Shown here: positions 1 to 7,288 of the stretch, piece by piece
Layout of the letters: each line of letters starts with the position of its first letter
Position numbering within the stretch: position 1 is the first letter of the stretch
Source of the DNA: a bacterium
GTDB taxonomy: Bacteria > Auribacterota > UBA3054 > B51-G9
Assembly: GCA_029933535.1 (NCBI GenBank)
Contig: JAOZNZ010000054.1
Location: 1 to 11,847, forward strand
DNA length: 11,847 nucleotides
Direction: 5' to 3'
The notes under the pieces: generated by a model
What the model was told of the DNA's origin: nothing
Database searches by the model: none
The model's input: only the letters and a program-made list of their open reading frames with translations
Position numbers and translations under genes: made by a program

Positions 1-72
1 GATATTCGATTTATTTAACTTCTAAAATCTAAAATCGTTAATCAATATTCAATTTTAATTAACATATTAAAC

Positions 73-91
73 CGTAAGCAAGATACTTACG
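73..91 (-). terminator. weak hairpin at the end of the hflX operon
   Basis: A 6-bp inverted repeat (CGTAAG and CTTACG, 7-nt loop) overlaps the hflX stop codon. On the minus strand it is followed by a T-rich but interrupted stretch. It may end the four-gene minus-strand transcript. The short stem and the lack of a clean U-run make this uncertain. The rest of 1-72 is AT-rich and shows no gene, only TCTAAAATCTAAAAT-like words similar to those in the other intergenic gaps. Confidence 0.3.
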
Positions 92-1370
92 TTACTTTTT
101 TTTTGACTTTATAGCGTCTGGTCTGATCGATTAATTTTTCCGGTACAAAAGCGTCAACCACGATGTATTCATCAAGATATTCAACAGAAATAACTTTACC
201 GTGTTTATATAATTTACTGAGAAGTTCAGATTTATGAGGTGGCAGGTGAAGTTTTATTCTTTTATCATCAGGTCTCATAATCAATCGTAATTTAGAAAAC
301 AATTCAGCAAAACCATAATTGTATTTTGCAGAAATGATAGCCGCATTTTCATTACCGGTTTGCAAATCTTTTTTAGCTTTGTGAGAAAGAACATCAACCT
401 TGTTCAATGCAAGTAAAATCGGCTTTTTTTCCGCACCAATTTCTTTAAGCACAGAATCTACAGCGGAAATTTGAGAATCTAAATCCGTGGCTGATGCATC
501 TGCAATATGAAGTAAAACATCCGCTTCTTTGGTTTCTTCAAGAGTCGCTTTAAATGATTCAACGAGTTTATGCGGCAAGTTTCTTATAAAACCAACAGTG
601 TCAACAAAAAGAAATTTCTCACCTGTGGGAAATTGATATAATCTTGTTGTAGGATCTAAAGTGGCAAATAATTTGTCTTCAATAAATACATCCGCATTTG
701 TTAGCGAATGAAGAAAAGTAGATTTTCCCGCGTTTGTGTATCCAACGATTCCAATAACAGGCAAATGAACTTTTTTCCTGCGCTTTCGCTGCGTTGCACG
801 TTGCTTTCTTATAGTGGATAAAAGATCGTTTAACCTGCGAATACGTGTCTGGATCATTCGTTTATCGGATTCAAGCTGCTTTTCTCCGGGACCACGAGTG
901 CGTAATCCGCCATACTGCCTGGAAAGATGAGTCCACATATTGGTAAGTCTAGGCAGCAGATATTCTAGTTGTGCTAATTCAACCTGCACCTTACCTTCGT
1001 TTGTGCGGGCACGTTGAGCAAAAATTTCAAGGATCAAAGTTGTTCTGTCAATAATTTTCACTTCGATTGATTTTTCAAGATTTCTTGTTTGAGCGGGGGA
1101 AAGGTCAACATCAAAAATAACGGCATGGATTTCTTTTCTTTTGCAAATCTCAGCTATCTCCACAACTTTACCGCTGCCGATATAGAAAGCTGGATTAATG
1201 GTGCGTTGATTAGAAATATACCCGTCAACCGGTTCTGCGCCAGCAGTAACGGTAAGGCTTTTTAATTCATCATAGCTGACATTTTTTCCTGCAACGACAT
1301 TTTCTTTTGAATTAAATCCGACCAAAAAAGCTTGTTCGCAATCATCAATAGTAGGAAATTGAGCATCCAT
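87..1370 (-). CDS. hflX: GTPase HflX, ribosome-associated
   Basis: HflX is a translational GTPase-like protein of the Obg-HflX superfamily. In studied bacteria it binds the large ribosomal subunit and splits stalled or hibernating ribosomes, notably under heat stress; it is cytosolic. The 427-residue protein has the full layout. The N-terminal HflX domain is at about 15-195, with the family-typical GGLRTRGPGEKQLE segment near 154-167 and a basic helical stretch. The G domain starts near 203: P-loop GYTNAGKS (210-217), switch-I LFATLDPTTR (234-243), G3 DTVGF (257-261), G4 NKVD (323-326) and G5 SAK (347-349). A short alpha/beta C-terminal domain follows. Length is normal. It is the last gene of a four-gene operon, with its ATG 3 bp after the asmA-like stop. 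No clear Shine-Dalgarno site is visible, so translational coupling is likely. The identification is secure; why it sits with envelope redox genes is unknown. Confidence 0.97.
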   Translation of the reverse strand: MDAQFPTIDDCEQAFLVGFNSKENVVAGKNVSYDELKSLTVTAGAEPVDGYISNQRTINPAFYIGSGKVVEIAEICKRKEIHAVIFDVDLSPAQTRNLEKSIEVKIIDRTTLILEIFAQRARTNEGKVQVELAQLEYLLPRLTNMWTHLSRQYGGLRTRGPGEKQLESDKRMIQTRIRRLNDLLSTIRKQRATQRKRRKKVHLPVIGIVGYTNAGKSTFLHSLTNADVFIEDKLFATLDPTTRLYQFPTGEKFLFVDTVGFIRNLPHKLVESFKATLEETKEADVLLHIADASATDLDSQISAVDSVLKEIGAEKKPILLALNKVDVLSHKAKKDLQTGNENAAIISAKYNYGFAELFSKLRLIMRPDDKRIKLHLPPHKSELLSKLYKHGKVISVEYLDEYIVVDAFVPEKLIDQTRRYKVKKKVT

Positions 1371-1373
1371 TAA

Positions 1374-4300
1374 TTATTTAGTTCTATGTGGAAGGTTATG
1401 TTTTTTTTGAGAAGGTTCAGCGGGTTGTTCTTTTAGTTGTTCCCACAATCCCTTAAGGAGTTCAATGCCCTCTTTTTTAGCTTTTTTAGATTCTTTTTTA
1501 TCTTTACTGAATAATTTACCTACAGATTTAATAACATCAGGTCCAATCAGTTCAATTAACATCGGAACAAATTCTTCGGAATTAGATTCAATACTTGGAT
1601 CCATAATTGTACCACCAATTTTTATAGGCATAGGTAATTCATAAAATTTATTCACATCGCCTGTAAAAGGTATATTAAACTTTGATTTCTGATTTGAAAA
1701 AATCTGCTTAATCATTTTACCGCTTAACGCGAGAGAAAGATCCAAATCCAGATCGTTATTAATTGTGGTATATCCTTCAATGCCCATTTTCATTTTTTTA
1801 CCATCAATTTCAAACTTATCAATGAAATTTGTTCCGTTAATAGATGTAACTTTAATCATAAATTTATCAAAATAAAAATCTTCAAGATCATCTATATTTA
1901 ATTTTTCAGAAAGAGAGTTCAACAAAGGCACATTTTCTAAATGTCCATCACTAAGTGAAAGTTTTGCTTTGCCTTTAAAATGCTTAATAATATTTGTGGT
2001 AGAAAAACCTTTGCCTGATAGAGAAAGCTTACCGTCAAGCGTTCCTGCAATTTTATCACCTATTTCCTTTGCCCATGTTTTCAAAATAGGACTTAAAGGA
2101 ATCTGATCCATTTTTAAATTAGAAGAATAAATAAAACCTGTTACACTTAAATCTGCTTGAACTTCCGTATCGAAATTACCACCATTGATCATTATATCAT
2201 GTGTTAAGAAGTTGATTTTATTATTTTTCATAACTAAATCAAAACTCAATGGAGCAACAATCATCTTTCTTATAATAAATTCATCAATATGAGTTTTAAA
2301 ATTTACATTGAGAAAATGAAACTTCGGCGGGACGGGTTCTTTAAAAGCAACTTTCTCGGTTTTTTTAGTAGTTTTTTTACTTTTCTTATATTTCTTTTTA
2401 ATCTTTTTTTCAGGCTCAAATTTGGTTAGCGGAAGAAACGTGTTTAACAAAGCCGTAGCATCAAAATGTTTAGAATGCAGGTTCAAATCAGATTGTTTCT
2501 CATTTTCCTTTAGATTAATTTTACCTGTTAGCTTAAGAGTGTTATCATCCCATTTACCCGGAAGAACTAAGAGTTCACAATTATTAAAAATTATTTTATT
2601 AGGATTTATATTTGCGTTAATATCTAAAGAAATCTTTTCAAGCTCATCTTCTGTTAAACGTTTCGGATTATTGACATTTAAATTAATTGAAAGAGCTCTT
2701 TTCGTTGCTCCTTTTGGTTTCTCAGATAAAAGTTTTAAATTTAAAATCAAATCATTAAACTTTTTTTTCGCTTCTTTTCCGGAAAATAAAGGGCTAAGAA
2801 GCATACCCGAAAAATCAGTCGCCGCTATCGCAACTTTTTCTTTTCCCGAGCGAATATTATAAACTCCTCCGGCAGCAATTTCACCGTATTTTTTCTTATT
2901 AATGAAAAACGTGGTGTTAAATCGGGAAAGAGATAAAGCATTAAGTTTCTTTATACTACCGTCAACACCTAACTTTATATCAAGATCTTCCCATTTAGAT
3001 TTATTAATTGAAAAACTCATTTTGTCAGCTATTACAGAACTGTTAATATTGATTTTTTCTCCCACGCCCAGAACGTCACAGACAATTTTGCCGCTTACTT
3101 CACCTGAATGAAAAGCGATATTTTTTTGTTCTGTAAAGTTGTTGAGATATTTAAAATTGACTTTATTTACGACCAAACTTATTTTGGAGCTTTTGTTTGT
3201 ACTTATTGCGTTTTTATTTGTATTATTAATATTTAATGAAATAGGCGCTGCTGTTTTAAGCTGAACCATCGGATGTTTAGGATCTTCGATAATAAAATTA
3301 ACTTTATTAAGTTTAAGCAGCTTGGCTTTATTATCAAAAGCAATATTAAATATACCGGCAAAATTAAGAGGAGGAAGCCTTTTATTCTTTTTCGCGTAAA
3401 CTTTCTTTAATACAATCTTACCGTCAACTTTATATTTATCAGAATCTATATCGGCATTAAAATTTAAAATGCTGTTTACATGACTTTGGCTTATATCATA
3501 TCTTTTATACGAACGAACAAGCACCTGATATAAATCATTTGACCATATATCAATCCCTGCCTGACAATTTATAACACTTTTAGTAAAATCAAGCTTTCCG
3601 GTAACGGATAATGCTGAAATTTTATCACCATTCCAATAACTTTCAAACAAACATTTTGAGAAATTTAAAACATTATCCTCTTTTAACGCGCTAATATTTA
3701 TTTCTGCAGTTAAAGGTGACAAATCAATTCTTCCTGCACGACCAACAACATTTGAAGATAATAAAGTTGAAGAAAACAAATCCGGAACAATTGACTTTTT
3801 GATAATATAATTCATATCCCATGCAAAGGGAAGAAAATCCATAAATACATGACTGCCGTCACTATAAAAAAACGAACCATTGGCGAGGGCAGAACCTGAG
3901 CTTTCGGGACCTATATTTATTCCCGCAAAATTAAAACCAGTTACTCCGAAAGAAGAATTTTTATTATCTGAATAATTAAAAGAAAAATTTCTGACAATTA
4001 ATTTTTTTATATTAACGGGAAAATCATATAAAGCAAAAGCATGTTTATTATCACTATGCGTTTTTTTTGAAGGGGCTGATTTTGACTTTTTCTTTTTTCT
4101 CGCTGCTTTCTTGTAATCGGATGCTATATAATCAACTCCCTCGGCTTCAACGAGAGAAAAGAAGGGGATACCGGAAAAAAATGTAGAAATTTTGTAATTT
4201 AGATTAAGTGAATCCGCAGATAGATAAAAATTGGTAATATTGTTTTTTTCTGATATATCAGAAACTATCAATCCTTTAGTTCGTACAGATTTCCACGGCC

Positions 4301-4466
4301 GAAAAGCCCATTTTTCAACACTTATTTTTACAGGGATAAAAGAATTTATAAGCGGCAAAGTAATATGTTTAAAGATTGTATTTGAACATAATGAAACAAA
4401 AGAAATCAGCGAGATAAAAACAATAAAAATAATTGTGATAAAAAAATATCTGAAAGCTTTCTTCAT
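1374..4466 (-). CDS. AsmA-like envelope protein
   Basis: A 1030-residue protein with one N-terminal membrane anchor (about residues 7-28, MKKAFRYFF then Ile/Phe/Leu-rich). A very long beta-rich body follows and is expected to lie in the periplasm. The C-terminal part (about 720-960) looks like the AsmA C-terminal domain: repeated amphipathic strands, a 'KGKAKLSLSDGHLENVPLL' segment at 831-849, and a 'GGTIMDPSIES' motif at 951-961 of the kind that closes AsmA/DUF748-type proteins. AsmA/TamB-family proteins bridge the envelope and are tied to phospholipid transport or outer-membrane assembly; which applies here cannot be told. Lysine-rich low-complexity linkers occur at 119-136 and 686-706, plus a basic tail after 985. 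The start overlaps the dsbD-like stop by 4 bp (ATGA), with no obvious ribosome-binding site, so translation is probably coupled. The family call is good; the exact subfamily is uncertain. Confidence 0.8.
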   Translation of the reverse strand: MKKAFRYFFITIIFIVFISLISFVSLCSNTIFKHITLPLINSFIPVKISVEKWAFRPWKSVRTKGLIVSDISEKNNITNFYLSADSLNLNYKISTFFSGIPFFSLVEAEGVDYIASDYKKAARKKKKSKSAPSKKTHSDNKHAFALYDFPVNIKKLIVRNFSFNYSDNKNSSFGVTGFNFAGINIGPESSGSALANGSFFYSDGSHVFMDFLPFAWDMNYIIKKSIVPDLFSSTLLSSNVVGRAGRIDLSPLTAEINISALKEDNVLNFSKCLFESYWNGDKISALSVTGKLDFTKSVINCQAGIDIWSNDLYQVLVRSYKRYDISQSHVNSILNFNADIDSDKYKVDGKIVLKKVYAKKNKRLPPLNFAGIFNIAFDNKAKLLKLNKVNFIIEDPKHPMVQLKTAAPISLNINNTNKNAISTNKSSKISLVVNKVNFKYLNNFTEQKNIAFHSGEVSGKIVCDVLGVGEKININSSVIADKMSFSINKSKWEDLDIKLGVDGSIKKLNALSLSRFNTTFFINKKKYGEIAAGGVYNIRSGKEKVAIAATDFSGMLLSPLFSGKEAKKKFNDLILNLKLLSEKPKGATKRALSINLNVNNPKRLTEDELEKISLDINANINPNKIIFNNCELLVLPGKWDDNTLKLTGKINLKENEKQSDLNLHSKHFDATALLNTFLPLTKFEPEKKIKKKYKKSKKTTKKTEKVAFKEPVPPKFHFLNVNFKTHIDEFIIRKMIVAPLSFDLVMKNNKINFLTHDIMINGGNFDTEVQADLSVTGFIYSSNLKMDQIPLSPILKTWAKEIGDKIAGTLDGKLSLSGKGFSTTNIIKHFKGKAKLSLSDGHLENVPLLNSLSEKLNIDDLEDFYFDKFMIKVTSINGTNFIDKFEIDGKKMKMGIEGYTTINNDLDLDLSLALSGKMIKQIFSNQKSKFNIPFTGDVNKFYELPMPIKIGGTIMDPSIESNSEEFVPMLIELIGPDVIKSVGKLFSKDKKESKKAKKEGIELLKGLWEQLKEQPAEPSQKKHNLPHRTK

Positions 4467-6061
4467 TCTTTTTGTGCAGGTTGTAAGATTATATAAGTAG
4501 GAAGACCAAGAGCACCGTAATGTTTAAGAATCGTTTTTGCCGGTTCTTTATCAGGATGTTCCGCTTGAAATTTAACGAAAATATACGGTTTTAACTTTTT
4601 AACAACATCTTTATTTTTAAAAGTTGTTTTCTCCATTGTAATACAGTTTTTACACCAACTTGCCCAAAAATCAATGAAAATTGGCTTGTTCTCTTTTTGC
4701 GCTCTTTCAAACGAAGAAATCAGTAAAGCTTTCGGATCCTTTCCGGCAACTTCCGCGTGAGAAGGCGGTGAAATTAAAGTATAACCGAGATAACCGTAAT
4801 AAAACGCAAAAAGTATAATAAAAACACCAAAAGCATATTTTACCCGCGTCATCCACATACCCGGCTTCGGCAGGAACGATAGCCCGGCACCTGCGAAGGG
4901 CCACGGCAGACCCATGCCAAAACCAAGTAAAAACGGAAGAAACAGAGCAATAAAAATTCCTTTCGCGTACATTGATGCGGAAAGCAAAAGAACATAAATA
5001 ATAACCGGTGCTACACATGCTCCGGCAAGCAGCGCGGCAACACATCCCATAAAAAAGGCAGTAAAAACAGTTCCTTTTTTAATTCGTCCGTCAACAGCGG
5101 TATGTTGATATTTAGTAAAATCAATCATTATAATATCGAACATTGCGAGAGCAAGAACAATAAAAACCAAAGCAATACTAAAATTAAACCATGGAGAAGA
5201 ATTAAGTGTTCCAAACTGCGAACCGGTAAGAACAACAACTAAACCAAGAGCGCCGTAAGTTAAAGCTATGCCGAGGCCGTAAACACCTCCGAGAAGAAAG
5301 CCTTTAATTTTTGAACCGCTTTGAGCTCCTGCACCTATAATTGCAAGATTAATAGGAATCATAGGCAAAACACAAGGTGTCAGATTCAATATAACTCCGC
5401 CAAGAACGATTAGGATTAATGAAAATATGATACCACGATTCATAAATTTATCTACGACATTATCTTCGGTAGATTTTTCACCTGATTCAGCATCATTAAT
5501 GAATGCGAGAAAATCTTTACTATTTAAATAACCTGCTTTTTTACCTGTAACTTTAAAGTTTTTTGAAAGTTCTAACCAATCATTTTCAATATTGTTTTTA
5601 TTTTTGTCTTCAGAAGATTTAACAGCAGAATCTTCTGTTTTCTTTTCTATAGATTGAGTTAAAGAAAGATTTAATTTTTCGGATTCAGGCATAAAACACA
5701 TATTTTCACTGCATCCTTGAAAATTTATTGTGACCTGAACAGGAAAACTTGTAACATTTTTTAAAATATATTCAGCACTAAAATCATTTGTGTACATTTT
5801 CCTGTTTTCTTTTCCAATAGGATCAAAAACATCTAAAGCCGGAGGAACATTTTCGGGTGTGAGATTTATTCCTACGGGTACATCAATACTCATCATATCT
5901 AAATAAAGATGATGATGATCCGCTACCGAATAATCAATAGTCATCAAAAGATCACTTTCAGACAATTTTGATAATGAAGCTGAAACGCTAAAAGGCTGTG
6001 ATTCAGCATAAATTAATGTTGTAAGAATCAATAAAACAGATACAAAAGTTATTTTTTTCAT
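4463..6061 (-). CDS. dsbD: thiol:disulfide interchange protein DsbD-like
   Basis: DsbD moves electrons from cytoplasmic thioredoxin across the inner membrane to periplasmic disulfide proteins. All three modules are visible in 532 residues. A signal peptide (1-19) is followed by the N-terminal alpha domain with a cysteine pair C117/C122 (GCSENMCFMPE). The membrane domain spans about 207-430 with the paired transmembrane cysteines C230 (LNLTPCVLPMIP) and C349 (GACVAPVI). A C-terminal thioredoxin-like gamma domain carries WASWCKNC (C470, C473) and the cis-proline segment GLPTY (519-523). The alpha and membrane domains are joined by a 70-80 residue acidic/Lys linker. The family's usual alpha pair is C-x5-C, and here it is C-x4-C. 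The start overlaps the upstream lipoprotein gene by 4 bp. With that thioredoxin-fold lipoprotein it likely forms a periplasmic reducing pathway. A role in cytochrome c maturation (CcdA-like activity) is an alternative. Confidence 0.93.
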   Translation of the reverse strand: MKKITFVSVLLILTTLIYAESQPFSVSASLSKLSESDLLMTIDYSVADHHHLYLDMMSIDVPVGINLTPENVPPALDVFDPIGKENRKMYTNDFSAEYILKNVTSFPVQVTINFQGCSENMCFMPESEKLNLSLTQSIEKKTEDSAVKSSEDKNKNNIENDWLELSKNFKVTGKKAGYLNSKDFLAFINDAESGEKSTEDNVVDKFMNRGIIFSLILIVLGGVILNLTPCVLPMIPINLAIIGAGAQSGSKIKGFLLGGVYGLGIALTYGALGLVVVLTGSQFGTLNSSPWFNFSIALVFIVLALAMFDIIMIDFTKYQHTAVDGRIKKGTVFTAFFMGCVAALLAGACVAPVIIYVLLLSASMYAKGIFIALFLPFLLGFGMGLPWPFAGAGLSFLPKPGMWMTRVKYAFGVFIILFAFYYGYLGYTLISPPSHAEVAGKDPKALLISSFERAQKENKPIFIDFWASWCKNCITMEKTTFKNKDVVKKLKPYIFVKFQAEHPDKEPAKTILKHYGALGLPTYIILQPAQKE

Positions 6062-6519
6062 TTTATTATAAAAGAGTTAAATGTTTCAACGTTTTTTTGC
6101 CCGACAAGACGATTAAACTCTTCTCCATTATTAAATAAAACAAGAGAGGGTACGGAAAAAACATTATATTTTACTCCAATTCGTTTGATTATTTCATCTG
6201 ACAAATTGACTTGAATAAACAAAACATCATTTGATGAATTTTGTGACATATCAGCAAAAAATCTTTTGGTATGAATACATGGCGCACTTTCATTTGAATA
6301 AAAAAGTACAGCACACGGTTTTGCCCGTTTATTCACAAGTAACGAAAAGATTTTTTCAGAATTTATTTCCACAATATTAAATTTATTTGTAATTTTTGAC
6401 AATTGAGCGGCAATGATCCCGTTCTTTTCAATTTTTTTCTTAGATTTTTTTGATAAATTTACTTTATCACAACCAAACATAAATGCTGCTGCAAATAAAC
6501 AAATCCAGTATTTTTTCAT
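6058..6519 (-). CDS. thioredoxin-fold lipoprotein with SxxC active site
   Basis: A 153-residue exported lipoprotein. The signal sequence MKKYWICLFAAAFMFG ends in a lipobox-like FGC with the lipidated cysteine at C17. Asp follows at +2; in enterobacteria that marks inner-membrane retention. After a Lys-rich linker (22-32), residues 45-153 read as a thioredoxin fold: a strand 'AVLFYSNESAPC' (70-81) in the active-site position, a 'VLFIQVNLSDE' strand (99-109), and the cis-proline site 'SVPSLVLFNNG' (122-132, P124). Where thioredoxins have WCxxC, this protein has E77-S78-A79-P80-C81, so the first nucleophilic cysteine is Ser; another cysteine is present at C69. It is first in the operon and overlaps dsbD by ATGA, so it is probably a partner or substrate of DsbD, but not an ordinary CXXC oxidoreductase. 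A good ribosome-binding site (AGGA, 8 nt before ATG) supports the start. Confidence 0.85.
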   Translation of the reverse strand: MKKYWICLFAAAFMFGCDKVNLSKKSKKKIEKNGIIAAQLSKITNKFNIVEINSEKIFSLLVNKRAKPCAVLFYSNESAPCIHTKRFFADMSQNSSNDVLFIQVNLSDEIIKRIGVKYNVFSVPSLVLFNNGEEFNRLVGQKNVETFNSFIIK

Positions 6520-6527
6520 TTTTATTT

Positions 6528-6531
6528 TCCT
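6528..6531 (-). promoter_or_regulatory. ribosome binding site of the operon's first gene
   Basis: AGGA on the minus strand lies 8 nt upstream of the ATG at 6519. It is the only clear Shine-Dalgarno site in the minus-strand operon. The three downstream genes start at overlaps or a 3-bp gap without one, which fits translational coupling. Confidence 0.7.
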
Positions 6532-6607
6532 GGTAATTTTTATATCAAATCCGGTAATTTAAATTTTTAAAATATAATCGCCGTGCTTTAATTTATAGTA
6601 ATTATAT

Positions 6608-6636
6608 AGTTTATCAAACTAAAGCGTTGTAGTCAA
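6608..6636 (-). promoter_or_regulatory. candidate sigma70 promoter of the minus-strand redox/asmA/hflX operon
   Basis: On the minus strand, TTGACT (6631-6636) is separated by 17 nt from TAAACT (6608-6613). The -35 matches consensus at 5 of 6 and the -10 at 4 of 6. The -35 hexamer is the same as in the tRNA promoter at 7025. It would leave a leader of about 80 nt before the lipoprotein ATG. A small inverted repeat (AGTTT-ATC-AAACT) covers the -10 and could be an operator or chance. Confidence 0.4.
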
Positions 6637-6661
6637 CTCAAAAAATACAAGAGATACCTGA

Positions 6662-7012
6662 TATTTAAATAGTGGAGAGACAATTCAATTTAGTTACACG
6701 GGATTGGATTATGATAGCTCAGGCTCTATGACGATTGCCTTAGACATTGATTTTAATCCATATAATTCAAATAATGTTATTACAATAACAAACATAAGTT
6801 ACTCAGCTTCCGGTGGGAATTATTTTCAAGAAACTGTTTCATGGGAGCCATTATTTCTTACTGCCGGTGTATATAAAACCTGTAGTAAAATCTCTGACGG
6901 TACGAGAACTCGCTACTTTTACTCAAATTCAAAAATTTCATTAATTCCTGAACCGTTTCTGTTTATCATTTTATTAATTCCCCCTTTTCTAAAGGGGGTT
7001 AGGGGGATTTAA
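6662..7012 (+). pseudogene. 3' remnant of a secreted beta-domain protein with PEP-CTERM-type tail
   Basis: The frame is open from just after a TGA at 6659 to a TAA at 7010 (116 codons). There is no proper start: only a TTG at 6704 without a ribosome-binding site, and no signal peptide. The text (GETIQFSYTGLDYD, MTIALDIDFNPYNSNN, SWEPLFLTAGVYKTC, KISDGTRTRYFYSNSK) resembles an extracellular beta-sandwich repeat of the 'G-x-Y-x-I-YAKISDGT' kind. It then reaches IPEP and a hydrophobic run FLFIILLI, the beginning of a PEP-CTERM sorting signal. The last residues (PPFLKGVRGI) and the stop are encoded by a dispersed C5/G5 hairpin repeat at 6976-7010. I read it as the end of a once larger exported protein whose 5' part is gone and whose last residues come from a repeat. 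A short functional protein is possible but less likely. Confidence 0.6.
6976..7010 (+). repeat. dispersed C5/G5 hairpin repeat
   Basis: CCCCCTTT (6980-6987) and AAAGGGGG (6991-6998) form a perfect 8-bp stem with a 3-nt loop, followed by TTAGGGGGATT. This element type (reading ...PPFLKGVRGI in one frame) is known as a short dispersed repeat in many bacteria. Here it overlaps the 3' end of the PEP-CTERM remnant and supplies its stop. The hairpin could also act as a transcript end. Confidence 0.7.
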
Positions 7013-7024
7013 TTGGGTAAGTGC

Positions 7025-7053
7025 TTGACTTTACATAAATATTTTTGTAGAAT
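7025..7053 (+). promoter_or_regulatory. sigma70-type promoter of the tRNA-Val gene
   Basis: TTGACT (7025-7030) and TAGAAT (7048-7053) are separated by exactly 17 nt, each matching consensus at 5 of 6. The predicted start is near 7060, some 17 nt upstream of the tRNA. This is the best promoter in the window and shows that the organism uses ordinary sigma70-like hexamers. Confidence 0.85.
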
Positions 7054-7076
7054 TTAACAACTTAATTAGAAAAAAT

Positions 7077-7153
7077 GGGCGACTAGCTCAGTTGGTTAGA
7101 GTGCCTGCTCGACACGCAGGAGGTCACAGGTTCAAATCCCGTGTCGCCCACCA
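7077..7153 (+). tRNA. tRNA-Val (anticodon GAC)
   Basis: A 77-nt cloverleaf with encoded CCA. The acceptor stem GGGCGAC/GTCGCCC is perfect. The D arm is GCTC with loop AGTTGGTTA and GAGT (one G-U pair). The anticodon stem CCTGC/GCAGG is perfect with loop TCGACAC, the T loop is TTCAAAT, and the discriminator is A. The anticodon GAC lies at 7111-7113, giving tRNA-Val. Two things are unusual: position 33 is C (7110) rather than the nearly universal U, and the T stem has an A51-C63 mismatch (7128 against 7140). A Ser(CGA) reading would need a shifted stem that does not pair, and there is no long variable arm. It has its own promoter and terminator, so it is probably expressed. Confidence 0.93.
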
Positions 7154-7159
7154 TTATAT

Positions 7160-7190
7160 AAAAGAAGCCCGCAATTTGCGGGCTTCTTTT
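7160..7190. terminator. strong bidirectional intrinsic terminator after tRNA-Val
   Basis: A perfect 15-bp inverted repeat with a 1-nt centre: AAAAGAAGCCCGCAA (7160-7174) and TTGCGGGCTTCTTTT (7176-7190). The GC core is flanked by A-runs on the left and T-runs on the right, so it gives a U-tract in both directions. It would end the tRNA transcript and also any minus-strand transcript from the small ORF at 7278-7505. Its core recurs at 11667-11690. Confidence 0.9.
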
Positions 7191-7246
7191 ATTTTAAATT
7201 TTGGATTTACTCCAGCACAAAACATAATTCGTATTTCGTGTACAGT

Positions 7247-7288
7247 GAATTACGGACCACGGACCACGGACCACGGATTACGGATTAC
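7247..7288. repeat. heptamer array, six 7-bp units
   Basis: Six consecutive 7-bp units, all ending in AC: GAATTAC once, GGACCAC three times, GGATTAC twice. The array has no spacers and is too short-period to be CRISPR. It lies 57 bp after the terminator at 7160-7190. A second six-unit heptamer array of the same length lies after the matching terminator at the right edge (11726-11767). Confidence 0.85.

Noticed and set aside
2422..3111. Plus-strand frames within the asmA-like gene
   Set aside because: They are shadows opposite a long, well-supported gene, with no ribosome-binding site or protein pattern.
4707..5045. Second minus-strand frame within dsbD
   Set aside because: It is an out-of-frame shadow of the DsbD membrane domain; the Cys-rich look comes from reading those codons in another frame.
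7077..7153. tRNA read as Ser(CGA) to restore U33
   Set aside because: The shifted anticodon stem does not pair and there is no long variable arm.
7247..7288. CRISPR array
   Set aside because: Units are 7 bp with no spacers, and no cas gene is nearby.
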